Source of the DNA: an uncultured Acidobacteriota bacterium
GTDB lineage: Bacteria > Acidobacteriota > Vicinamibacteria > Fen-336
Assembly: GCA_902826455.1 (NCBI GenBank)
Contig: CADEEV010000001.1
Span: forward strand, 58,945-122,944
Direction: 5' to 3'
DNA: 64,000 nt
The translations under genes and the position numbers were made by a program. Positions within the stretch are counted from its first letter, which is position 1, and every line of letters begins with the position of its first letter. Of this stretch, positions 52,960-60,996 are shown piece by piece. The notes below the pieces were generated by a model. The model saw only the letters and a list, made by a program, of their open reading frames with translations, did no database searches and was not told the origin of the DNA.

Positions 52960-54384
52960 TCAGCGCGTGGCTGATTCTAGGTGGGTCTCTTCGGAGTGGT
53001 CAAGCGAGGGCTCCTCGTCGCGCGAGGCGCGACGGGAACTGCGGCGGTGCTCCCGCGCCGCGAGCCCGGCGAGGGCCGCGAAGGTCACCGCGTTCGCCGG
53101 AATCTGCCAGTTGAACTCCACGAAGTTGTGGGCGCAGCCCGCGATGACGGCGCACGCGATGCCGGTCTCGACGGGGCCGGCCTGGGCCGAGCGCCAGGCG
53201 CGCAGCAGCAGCAGGGCGACGAGGCCCAGGACGAGCCCGAAGCCCAGCACCCCGGCGTCCGCGAGGGACTGGAGGTACTCGTTGTGCGCCTCGCCGAACC
53301 ACACGCCCGGCCAGATCGACTTGTAGCGGTAGTACGAGGTGCCGAAGGCGTTGAAGCCGGCGCCGAAGACGGGAAAGTGCGGCGTCATGCGCAAGACGTC
53401 CTGCCACAGCTCGAGGCGGTGGGTCGGGTCGTTGACGCTCGAGCCCGAGCCGCTCGTGATGCGGGGCAGCAGCGCGAGGGCCGCGATCCCCCCGGCGAGG
53501 GCGCCCGCCAGGAGTGTCGCGCGTCGCGGCCGGAGCAGCGGCCAGGCCGCCGCGCCGACGCCGAAGGCCATCAACCCGCCACGGGATCCCGAAGCGACGA
53601 GCCCCACGACCAGCGCCACGGCCAGGGTGCCGCGGCGCAGGAACGACATGCCCGGGCGATCCCCGATCGCGAGCCAGGCCCGCCGCCGTCGCGACATCGC
53701 GTAGCGCAGCCGGCCCCAGGCCTCGGCGGCGAGCCCCATGGCGAGGGGGATCGCGAGCACCACGTAGCCCGCGAAGTGGTTGCGGTTCACGTAGGTGCCG
53801 AACACGCTCCAGTCCCAGGTGGGCCGGAAGAACCACAGGATGCGCCGGTCGCCGCTCGCGGCCTGGAAGAGCGCCAGGAGCGTGATGAAGAGGGCCGTGC
53901 CCGCCACGGTCCAGAGCAGGCGCCGCCGCCACTGGGGGTCGCGGAACTCGCGGAACACGGCAGCGTAGAACAGCGCGAACGCCGCCAGGAACAGGATTCC
54001 GCGCAGCGTGTCCGGCGGGCTCAAGGAGATCGTGCCCCACTGCGGGGTCGGCGTGAGCGCGACGAAGCTCCAGTACGAGAGCGATCCCGGGCTGACCCTC
54101 CCGAGCAGGGCCGGGGGCAGTGGCACGAGCTGCAGCAGGGCCAGGGCCACGAGGGCGGCCAGGGCCCAGGCTCCGGGAACCCGCGGCATCTCGACACCCT
54201 GGGCGCGCGCCCAATGGGCCCGGGACCAGGAGAGCGCTCCGATCGTGGAGCACGCGATCAGGAGCGGCACGTAGACCGGCGCGTGCACCGAGCCGATCGC
54301 GATCGGGGCGGCCGCGAGGAGGGCGAGCACGGCCCAGCGCACGGCCCCGCGCAGGCGACCGCTCTCGGGCGGTCGCGCCTTCAC
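52960..54384 (-). CDS. O-antigen ligase / Wzy-type polymerase family membrane protein
   Basis: 474 residues from GTG (GTGA overlap with the lipoprotein gene). About twelve membrane segments. The family's large extracytoplasmic loop lies around 285-345 and includes NDPTHRLELWQDVLRMTPHFPVFGAGFNAFGTSY and HNEYLQSLADAGVLG near 340, the motif shared by WaaL, Wzy and PilO. FGTYVNRNHFAGYVVL near 195 and SGSRGGLMAFGVG near 250 are also typical. It would ligate or polymerise lipid-linked repeat units. Confidence 0.9.
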   Translation of the reverse strand: MKARPPESGRLRGAVRWAVLALLAAAPIAIGSVHAPVYVPLLIACSTIGALSWSRAHWARAQGVEMPRVPGAWALAALVALALLQLVPLPPALLGRVSPGSLSYWSFVALTPTPQWGTISLSPPDTLRGILFLAAFALFYAAVFREFRDPQWRRRLLWTVAGTALFITLLALFQAASGDRRILWFFRPTWDWSVFGTYVNRNHFAGYVVLAIPLAMGLAAEAWGRLRYAMSRRRRAWLAIGDRPGMSFLRRGTLAVALVVGLVASGSRGGLMAFGVGAAAWPLLRPRRATLLAGALAGGIAALALLPRITSGSGSSVNDPTHRLELWQDVLRMTPHFPVFGAGFNAFGTSYYRYKSIWPGVWFGEAHNEYLQSLADAGVLGFGLVLGLVALLLLRAWRSAQAGPVETGIACAVIAGCAHNFVEFNWQIPANAVTFAALAGLAAREHRRSSRRASRDEEPSLDHSEETHLESATR

Positions 54385-55022
54385 CGCCTGATCGACTCCA
54401 TCTTGAGCACGCTGCCCGTGGGTCCGTACACGAGCCGGCGATCCGCGGAGCCGTCCGCGTTCGTGTCGAAATCCTCTTCGCTGAGGTGCCCCGTGCTCCA
54501 GTTCTGCCATCGATCGGGGCGGCCGTCGCCGTCGGTGTCGAGCTCCACGCGCACCACGAGGCCCGCGCGCAGGTGCTCCGTGCGGTCGATGCGCATGTCG
54601 CCGTTGTCGTCGTACTCCTTCTTGACCGGCTGGTCCCCGGGACCCGGGGTCAGCCAGAGGTCGGGCGATCCGGTGTGGCGGCGCGAGACCCCCACCTTCA
54701 CGAGGCGGCCCGAGGGGTCGTACTCCTCCCACCGGTCGTAGCGGCCGTCGAAGTCCTCGTCGATGTCGAGGAGGTGCGGCGTCTTCTCTCCGTCGTGATG
54801 GGCCACGTTGTCCGTGCGGCCGTCGCCGTTCGAGTCGTAGTCGAGGCGCTGGAGGCGGCCCCACTGGTCGTAGAAGCCCTTGTACTTTCCGCGGTCGAGG
54901 AGCCGGTACTCGCGGCCGTCCGGGCCCTTCACGATCGGCGGGAGCTCCGGAGGAAGCCCGCCACGGCCGCCGCACGCTGCCAGGCAGGCGGCGACGAGGA
55001 AGGGGATCGCGACGCTTCTCAC
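54381..55022 (-). CDS. Lipoprotein with thrombospondin-type-3-like calcium repeats
   Basis: 213 residues from GTG. The signal peptide ends in LAAC (lipobox, Cys at residue 16). Five aspartate-rich repeats follow: DYDSNGDGRTDN, DIDEDFDGRYDR, YDDNGDMRIDR, DTDGDGRPDR and DTNADGSADR, each resembling a calcium-binding loop of TSP3 or dockerin type, spaced by about 25-30 residues with intervening W and Y. A calcium-dependent surface or periplasmic protein is inferred. It sits between the phosphodiesterase-like gene and the ligase-like gene, overlapping the latter by GTGA. Confidence 0.83.
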   Translation of the reverse strand: MRSVAIPFLVAACLAACGGRGGLPPELPPIVKGPDGREYRLLDRGKYKGFYDQWGRLQRLDYDSNGDGRTDNVAHHDGEKTPHLLDIDEDFDGRYDRWEEYDPSGRLVKVGVSRRHTGSPDLWLTPGPGDQPVKKEYDDNGDMRIDRTEHLRAGLVVRVELDTDGDGRPDRWQNWSTGHLSEEDFDTNADGSADRRLVYGPTGSVLKMESIRR

Positions 55023-55062
55023 GCCGCCGACGATACCATGTGGGTCGTCGCCTCCGGCGCGC

Positions 55063-56511
55063 TCACTTGATGTAGCCGAGGGCCCGCAGCTGCTCGAGCC
55101 GCTCGGGATCGGACTCTCCGTGCTGGCCCTCGCCGCGCGCCTGGTTGGCGAGCCAGGCCGCGTCGTCGTACGAGGCGATCGGAGCGGCCCGGGGTCGGTG
55201 GGGAACGGCGGGTTCGAGCACGTCCTCGATCGCGTGGCCGTCCATGTCGTCGGCCGCGGGCAGGCCCATGAGCGCGAGCAGCGTGGGCGTGAAGTCCACG
55301 ATGCTCCCCAGCACCGGCACCTCCGAGCGCCGGCTCGGCAGGGCCTGCGGGCGCCGCCGGATGTTCTGTCCCATCGCGGCGATGAAGGCGGGCGGAGCAT
55401 CGTAGTGTCCCCAGGGCCGCATGCCGTGGTCGGAGACGACGATCGTGGTGGCCCGTGCCGGCTGCCGGCTCATGAGCTCGCCGAGGACACGGTCGACGTG
55501 CTCGTAGCTGCGGGGCAGGGCTCCGGCCCAGCCCGTCGCCTGCTCCGGCTCGAGCAGCGGCCACAGGGTGCGATCCACCACGAAGCCCAGAGCGGGACCG
55601 AAGAATGCCTCGGGACCGACGCGGCGCGAGGTGACGCGGCCGAGCGGGCTGGTGGCCAGGCGTCCCAGGACGCCCTGCCGCCGCGTGAGGGGCCAGAAGT
55701 GATGGCCGGCCACGTCGGGCCAGCCGATGTACACCGCGAGCAGGTCCGGGCGCGGCGTGCTGTCGAGGCGGCGCCGCGCGAGCTCGGCATACACGGCGTC
55801 GGCGCGGATCGACCAGTGCGCCGCCTTCACCGCCTGGCGCGCCGATTCCGGCAGGCTCGCGACGGACTGGCCGAGGATCTCCTCGATCTCCCGGTCGCTC
55901 ACCGCTTCCATGGTCTCGAGGACCCCGAACACCTCGGCCTCCCTCTCCACGGGATGCACCTGGCCGGGAACGCCGAGTTGCAAGCTGCCCTTCTCGATGC
56001 CGGCCTGCCGTCGGCCTTCCCGGGTGTTGGTCTGGGCCACCATCAGGCCATGGATCGGCTCCACCGGAAACGTGTTCCACCAGCCGAGCACGTCCACGCT
56101 CCGCTCGCGTTCCGAGGCGATGTTCCAGTAGGCCTTCGTGCGGCGATCGCGGCTCGAGTAGAACGTGGCCGGCGACGTCGCCTTGAGGAAGTCGCGGATG
56201 CCGTGCTTGTCGGGATTCTTGCCGGTCGCGATCGACGTCCACAGCGCCGGCGAGAGCGTCGGCGTGAGCGTCGTGAGCATCCCGTAGCTGCCGGCCTGCA
56301 TGACCCGCCGGAGGTTCGGCAACCGCCCCTCGCGCAGCAGCGGCAGCACCACGTTCCACTCGAAGCCGTCGACCGCGACGATCAGCACCGGGCCGTGGTC
56401 CACCGCGAGCCCGGCTGCGGGGCTGACGCGGGGAGCCCGCCGCGCGAGCATCGAGTACGCCGCGGCCGCCAGGGTCAGCAGCGCCAGGGCCGTCAGGATC
56501 CGGCGCGTCAT
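55063..56511 (-). CDS. Membrane-anchored type I phosphodiesterase/nucleotide-pyrophosphatase-like protein with LRALGY tag
   Basis: 482 residues, start overlapping the sulfatase stop as ATGA. One N-terminal membrane anchor (about 5-23). The alkaline-phosphatase-superfamily core starts at VLIVAVDGFEWN near 44-55; the nucleophile region is PTLSPALWTSIATGKNPDKHGI near 84-105, with a Thr or Ser nucleophile as in AlkP-like phosphodiesterases, and TIVVSDHGMRPWGHYD near 354 gives metal ligands. It ends EQLRALGYIK. It probably hydrolyses a phosphodiester or transfers a phospho-group at the outer face of the membrane; substrate unknown. Confidence 0.87.
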   Translation of the reverse strand: MTRRILTALALLTLAAAAYSMLARRAPRVSPAAGLAVDHGPVLIVAVDGFEWNVVLPLLREGRLPNLRRVMQAGSYGMLTTLTPTLSPALWTSIATGKNPDKHGIRDFLKATSPATFYSSRDRRTKAYWNIASERERSVDVLGWWNTFPVEPIHGLMVAQTNTREGRRQAGIEKGSLQLGVPGQVHPVEREAEVFGVLETMEAVSDREIEEILGQSVASLPESARQAVKAAHWSIRADAVYAELARRRLDSTPRPDLLAVYIGWPDVAGHHFWPLTRRQGVLGRLATSPLGRVTSRRVGPEAFFGPALGFVVDRTLWPLLEPEQATGWAGALPRSYEHVDRVLGELMSRQPARATTIVVSDHGMRPWGHYDAPPAFIAAMGQNIRRRPQALPSRRSEVPVLGSIVDFTPTLLALMGLPAADDMDGHAIEDVLEPAVPHRPRAAPIASYDDAAWLANQARGEGQHGESDPERLEQLRALGYIK

Positions 56512-57791
56512 CGCGGTCGGGGGCGGCGCTGCGGACGGACCGGTGGGCGCCCGTCGGCGCGCAGGGCGGCTTCCTTCGCCGCCATCGTCGCCTGCAGGCG
56601 CGCCGCGATCTCGGGTTGCTGGGCGATGACGTCGTTCTTCTCGCCGGGGTCCGCCTCGAGATCGTAGAGCGCGGGCGTGCCCTTGAGGATCGCGAGCTTC
56701 CAGCGCCCCGAGATGAAGGCGCGCTTCGCCCAGAGGAACTCCTCGATGGGGGGCGCGGCGCGACCTGCCAGCATCTCGGACACGTCGCGGCCCTCGAGCG
56801 TGTAGCCGGGACGCTCCGCTCCCGTCCAGCTCACGAGGGTCGGCAGCAGGTCGTAGGCGCTCGCGGGCCGGTTCTCGACCCGGCCCGCCGGCAGCGTCCC
56901 GGTCCATCTCACGATGAAGGGCACACGGATGCCGCCCTCCAGGATGGTCCACTTCCCACCGCGCATGCTCCCGTTCCCGTCGCCGTCCGGCGAGCCGTTG
57001 TCGCTCACGAAGATCACGATCGTGCGCTTCTCGAGCCCCAGCCGTGCGAGCGCAGCGCTTACCTCACCGACGCTCCAGTCGAGCTCCACGATCGAGTCGT
57101 CGTGAGGCGACCGGCCGCTGCGCCCGCGGAACTCCCGGGACACCACGGCGGGCGAGTGGCAGGCCGCCTCGGCCAGCACGAGCAGGAACGGCCGCGCCCT
57201 CGAGGCCTCCATGAAACGCACGGCCTCCCGGGTGTAGCGCTGGGTGAGGCCGCTGATGAAGGCTTCCGCTTCCGGCCCGCGGGCCGGCGTCTCGATCTTC
57301 TGTTCGTTGTGGTAGAGCTCGATCGGCGACTGGCCGTGGCCGTACAGGAGCCCGTAGAACTCCTGGAAGCCGTGGCGCGTCGGAAAGAACTCCGGCGTGA
57401 TGCCGAGGTGCCACTTGCCGACGAGGCCGGTGGCATAGCCCCGCTTGCCCAGCACGTCGGCCAGGGTCTTTTCGGAGGCCGGAAGCCCGCTGCGCCCTCC
57501 CGGCCCGATCGCGCCGCCCAGCTTGTACCGCAAAGGGTTGCGTCCGGTGAGCAGGGCCGCCCGCGAGGGCGAGCAGATGGGCTCGGCGACGTAGAAGCGC
57601 GACAGGCGCACCCCGTCCCGGGCGAGAGCGTCGATGTTGGGCGTCGAGACGATGCGGCTGCCGTAGCTCGAGACCTCGCCCAGGCCGAGGTCGTCCGCGA
57701 TGATCAGCACGACGTTCGGCGGGGGAGCGCTCGCGGCGGGGGCGGGCGTGGCGGCCGCGAGCCATGCCAGGAGGGGAGCAACGGCCATCAT
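56508..57791 (-). CDS. Secreted formylglycine-type sulfatase
   Basis: 427 residues with a signal peptide (about 1-20). NVVLIIADDLGLG near 27-39 holds metal-binding aspartates, and CSPSRAALLTG near 75-85 is the canonical CxPSR sequence whose cysteine is converted to formylglycine. GKWHLG near 123, DNGSPDGDGNGSMRGGK near 260 and the C-terminal LYDLEADPGEKNDV near 390 match the arylsulfatase/N-acetylgalactosamine-sulfatase group. It would desulfate extracellular glycans. The last four bases overlap the phosphodiesterase-like gene, and its start overlaps the stop of the second sulfatase. It lacks the LRALGY tail. Confidence 0.93.
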   Translation of the reverse strand: MMAVAPLLAWLAAATPAPAASAPPPNVVLIIADDLGLGEVSSYGSRIVSTPNIDALARDGVRLSRFYVAEPICSPSRAALLTGRNPLRYKLGGAIGPGGRSGLPASEKTLADVLGKRGYATGLVGKWHLGITPEFFPTRHGFQEFYGLLYGHGQSPIELYHNEQKIETPARGPEAEAFISGLTQRYTREAVRFMEASRARPFLLVLAEAACHSPAVVSREFRGRSGRSPHDDSIVELDWSVGEVSAALARLGLEKRTIVIFVSDNGSPDGDGNGSMRGGKWTILEGGIRVPFIVRWTGTLPAGRVENRPASAYDLLPTLVSWTGAERPGYTLEGRDVSEMLAGRAAPPIEEFLWAKRAFISGRWKLAILKGTPALYDLEADPGEKNDVIAQQPEIAARLQATMAAKEAALRADGRPPVRPQRRPRPR

Positions 57792-59041
57792 CGCGCGCTG
57801 CGACTCCCGGCCGTGCGCGTGGCGGCGGCGCGGCCCATCACGTCCTCGAGTCGCTTCACCACGTCGGGGTGCCGCGCCGCGACGTCGAGCTTCTCGCCAG
57901 GATCGGCCTGCAGGTCGAAGAGCAGCGTCCCGAAGCGCTTGTCGATGACCAGCTTGTAGCGCCCGTCCCGGACCGCGCGATTCCAGAACACGAGCGGCGC
58001 GTCGGGCAGCGGCGCCGTGCCGAGAAGCAGATCCGAGATGTCGCGTCCGTCCTGGGGCTGCCGGGGTGGCGTCGCGCCGCTCAGGCGCACCAGGGTCGGC
58101 ATCCAGTCGAGGAGCGTCGCGGGCCCGTCCGAGACTCGTCCGGCCGGCACGCGATCGGGCCAGCGCACGAGCATCGGCACGCGCAGGCCGCCCTCGAAGT
58201 AGTCGAACTTGGCGCCGCGCAGGGGCAGGTTGCGCCCGACGCCGCCGTTGTCGCTCGTGAAGACGACGAGCGTGTCGCGCTCGTGGCCCGTGCGGGCCAG
58301 GGCCGCGTCGATCTCGCCCATGCTCCAGTCGAGCTCCTCGATCGCGTCGCCGCGCTTGCCCAGCTTCGAGCGCCCCGCGAAGGCGCCCGATGCCGCCACC
58401 GGACCGTGGGGCATCGCGTGGGCGAGCAGCAGGAAGAACGGCTTGTCGCCGGACGTCTCGATGAACTCCACGGCGGCCCGCGTGAGGCGAGACGTGAGGG
58501 ACGGCATGATGGCCTTGGCGGCCTCGGGGCTCGCATAGCGCTCGATCTCACGCTTCTGGTCGAGCACCACGAAGGGCGACATGTCGTTGCTGTAGGGGAA
58601 GCCGAAGAAGCGATCGAAGCCGTGCTCGAGGGGCAGCGCGGCGGCGCCGGCGCCGAGGTGCCACTTGCCGATCAGGGCCGTGGCGTAGCCCCGCGAGCGC
58701 AGCACGTCGCCCAGGGTCTGCGTCCCGTCGGGCAGGCCGCGCTGCGCCTGGGGGAACAGCACGGCCGTGATGCCGACGCGCTCCGGCGCCTCGCCGGTCA
58801 GGAGCCCGGCCCGCGAGGGCGAGCAGATGGGCGCCGCCGCGTAGAAGTTCGTGAACCGCGTGCCCGTCTTCGCGAGGCGGTCGATGTGGGGCGTGCGGAT
58901 GCGGGAGTTGCCGTACGAGCCGAGGTCGGACCAGCCCAGGTCGTCGGTGAGGATGAAGACGACGTTGGGGGGACGCTCCGCGGCCGGCGCCGGAAGGGCC
59001 GCGGCCAGGGTCGCCGCGAGCAGCCAGGCGAATCGAGTCAC
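57788..59041 (-). CDS. Secreted formylglycine-type sulfatase
   Basis: 417 residues from GTG with a short signal peptide (about 1-19). NVVFILTDDLGWSDLG near 24-39, CSPSRAGLLTG near 71-81 (canonical formylglycine site), GKWHLGAGAAALPLEHGFDRFFGF near 118, TSDNGGVGRNLPLRGAK near 250 and LFDLQADPGEKLDV near 377 are typical of arylsulfatases. It is a clear paralogue of the adjacent sulfatase and is co-transcribed with it. It ends without the LRALGY tail. Needs a formylglycine-generating enzyme, not seen here. Confidence 0.93.
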   Translation of the reverse strand: MTRFAWLLAATLAAALPAPAAERPPNVVFILTDDLGWSDLGSYGNSRIRTPHIDRLAKTGTRFTNFYAAAPICSPSRAGLLTGEAPERVGITAVLFPQAQRGLPDGTQTLGDVLRSRGYATALIGKWHLGAGAAALPLEHGFDRFFGFPYSNDMSPFVVLDQKREIERYASPEAAKAIMPSLTSRLTRAAVEFIETSGDKPFFLLLAHAMPHGPVAASGAFAGRSKLGKRGDAIEELDWSMGEIDAALARTGHERDTLVVFTSDNGGVGRNLPLRGAKFDYFEGGLRVPMLVRWPDRVPAGRVSDGPATLLDWMPTLVRLSGATPPRQPQDGRDISDLLLGTAPLPDAPLVFWNRAVRDGRYKLVIDKRFGTLLFDLQADPGEKLDVAARHPDVVKRLEDVMGRAAATRTAGSRSAR

Positions 59042-59046
59042 GCCCT

Positions 59047-60912
59047 TCAGTTTACATACCCCAGGGCGCGGAGCTCCTCGTGGATCTGCGCATCGTCCTG
59101 GCTTTCGGCGGACCGCCCGAGCCGCCGCCGCTCCACTTCGTAGCTCGCGACGCTGCTCGTGGCACGCCGCGCCGGGGAATCGGGGGCGAAGGCGATCTCG
59201 AGCACCTGGCCCTCCACGTCCTGCGGCACCGGCTGGTTGAGCAGGCGCAACAGCGTCGGCGTGATGTCGCGGACGTCGGCGGCGCCGCGCCCACGCGCCG
59301 CGTCGGGGCCGTGGAGCAGGAACACGCCATCGGGCGCCGTCTCGACATGGTTGAAGCCGTGCTCGGGCTCCCAGCCGAAGCCGTGGTCGCTGCACACCAG
59401 GACGTCGGTGTCGTCGTCGACGCGAGCCAGGAGCTGCGCGAGCTGGGAGTCGGCCAGGCGGTAGTACGCCTCCAGGGTTCCCGCGTAGCGCGCCGCGACC
59501 CGTCCCGTCGCCGGCTTGCCGTGCAAGGCCGAGAAGGCTCCCGTCAGGTGCGAGGCGACGTCGATGCCGCGGAAGTACACCGCGGCGAAATCCCAGTCGC
59601 CCTTCTCGAGCAGGTGGCTCGCGACGGCCAGATAGGTCCGGTCCGAAGACAGGAAAGCCCGTAGCATCGCGTCGCGGCCCTGGCTCCAGTCGTTGAGGCT
59701 CTCGTGGGTGCGCACCTCCTCGGCTTGCCCGCCGGCGGCTCGGGAGTCGGGCGCGAAGAAGGGCCGGAGATCGTCGGGGGTCATGTCGCCGGGCCGCACC
59801 AGGAGCGGCGCGAGCTCCTCCACGAGAGGTGCTGGGAAGGTGAGGCGGGAATCCGGCGCGAGTCGGGCGGAGGTCGTGGCGGCGTGATGGAAGCGATCGG
59901 AGACGAGGGCGCCGCGCACGCGCTCGGCGGGCCAGGATGCCCACCAGTTGACCACGTTCACCCTGAGGCCGCGCTCGGACAGGATGTCCCAGAGCGTCCG
60001 CATCCGCCGCAGGTTGCTCGTCACGGGCCAGCGCGTCGCGAGGCCCAGGCGCCGCGCGCCGTCGAGGGCCCACGTCGAGAGCCCGGTCCCGCAGCCGTCG
60101 GCCGTCGCGAAGCGTTGCAGCGCGCAGTCCATGGCGGGGAGCCGGTACGCCAGGAACCCCAGGATGCCGTGCTCCTCGGGCGCCTTGCCCGTCGCGATCG
60201 TGGTCCAGATGACGGGCGACAACGTCTGGGGCAGCGTCCTGGAGCGCGCCAGGAAGCCCTCGTCGGCGAGTCGTCGGAACGTCGGGAGGTCGCCGCGCGC
60301 CATCAGGCGGTCGAGGATGCCGGGGTCGAGCCCGTCGAAGCCCACGACGAGCACGCGGCGAGCCGGCGCTTCCACGACCGGCGCCGGCGGGGGTTCGGCG
60401 GGCCGCGGCCCGGGTCCTGGAGCCCGCCACGCAAAGGTCAGCAGGACGCCCGCGGCGCCGGTGACGGCGAGCGCTCGTCCAAGGCCACGCCGCGAGGACA
60501 GGAAGGTGCCGACGGCAGCGGCCAGGGGCGCCGCAAGGACCCAGGCAACGAGCGCCACCGGCAGCACAATCGCGACGCCCCAGTGGCCGCGGCTCGCGCA
60601 GCGCGCCTCGAAGGCGACGAGCAGCGCGATCAGCAGGCCCAGGGCGCTGCTGCGCGCGGCCAGGGCCGTCGCGAGGCGGCCGCGGTTCCTTCCGACGAGG
60701 GTCGGTACCATGGCCGCCACGAACGCGAGCGGCAGCACGGCGAGGAGCAGGGCCGCGCTCAGCCAGGCCCAGAGCAGCCAGGAGTCCGCGGGCCGGTAGA
60801 AGGCGTTGAGCGCGGCGAGGCGAAGGGCGACGAAAGCGGCGACTCCTGCGGAGACGGGGAGGGCCACGGAGGCCGCAGCGCGGCCCGCGCGGCACAGCGG
60901 GCCTCGAAGCAC
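59047..60912 (-). CDS. Multi-pass membrane phosphodiesterase-like protein with LRALGY tag
   Basis: 621 residues from the GTG at 60912, chosen because a TTTAAT -10 ends six bases upstream; a TTG at 60942 would add ten residues but overlaps the -35. About five membrane segments up to residue ~160 precede an AlkP-superfamily domain: VLVVGFDGLDPGILDRL near 184-200, PQTLSPVIWTTIATGKAPEEHGI near 222-244 (Thr/Ser nucleophile region) and LVCSDHGFGWEPEHGFNH near 508-525. It ends HEELRALGYVN. The architecture parallels the protein at 55063, and the two flank the sulfatase pair. Substrate unknown. Confidence 0.85.
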   Translation of the reverse strand: MLRGPLCRAGRAAASVALPVSAGVAAFVALRLAALNAFYRPADSWLLWAWLSAALLLAVLPLAFVAAMVPTLVGRNRGRLATALAARSSALGLLIALLVAFEARCASRGHWGVAIVLPVALVAWVLAAPLAAAVGTFLSSRRGLGRALAVTGAAGVLLTFAWRAPGPGPRPAEPPPAPVVEAPARRVLVVGFDGLDPGILDRLMARGDLPTFRRLADEGFLARSRTLPQTLSPVIWTTIATGKAPEEHGILGFLAYRLPAMDCALQRFATADGCGTGLSTWALDGARRLGLATRWPVTSNLRRMRTLWDILSERGLRVNVVNWWASWPAERVRGALVSDRFHHAATTSARLAPDSRLTFPAPLVEELAPLLVRPGDMTPDDLRPFFAPDSRAAGGQAEEVRTHESLNDWSQGRDAMLRAFLSSDRTYLAVASHLLEKGDWDFAAVYFRGIDVASHLTGAFSALHGKPATGRVAARYAGTLEAYYRLADSQLAQLLARVDDDTDVLVCSDHGFGWEPEHGFNHVETAPDGVFLLHGPDAARGRGAADVRDITPTLLRLLNQPVPQDVEGQVLEIAFAPDSPARRATSSVASYEVERRRLGRSAESQDDAQIHEELRALGYVN

Positions 60913-60918
60913 GCGCTC

Positions 60919-60947
60919 ATTAAAACGTGAAAGGAAATCCAAGTCGA
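60919..60947 (-). promoter_or_regulatory. Promoter of the phosphodiesterase-sulfatase operon
   Basis: On the minus strand TCGACT (60947-60942) and TTTAAT (60924-60919) are separated by 17 bases. The -10 ends six bases before the GTG at 60912, giving a leaderless or near-leaderless mRNA. The AT-rich patch stands out from its GC-rich surroundings. Confidence 0.5.
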
Positions 60948-60981
60948 GCCCCGCCGCTGGCGCGGGCGCGCCTCTCCTTGA

Positions 60982-60987
60982 TATCGT
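60982..60987 (+). promoter_or_regulatory. Presumed -10 of the GT39-like gene
   Basis: TATCGT ends nine bases before the TTG at 60997, the same hexamer and spacing as before the gene at 37263. No -35 was recognised. Confidence 0.4.
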
Positions 60988-60996
60988 CACCGCGCC

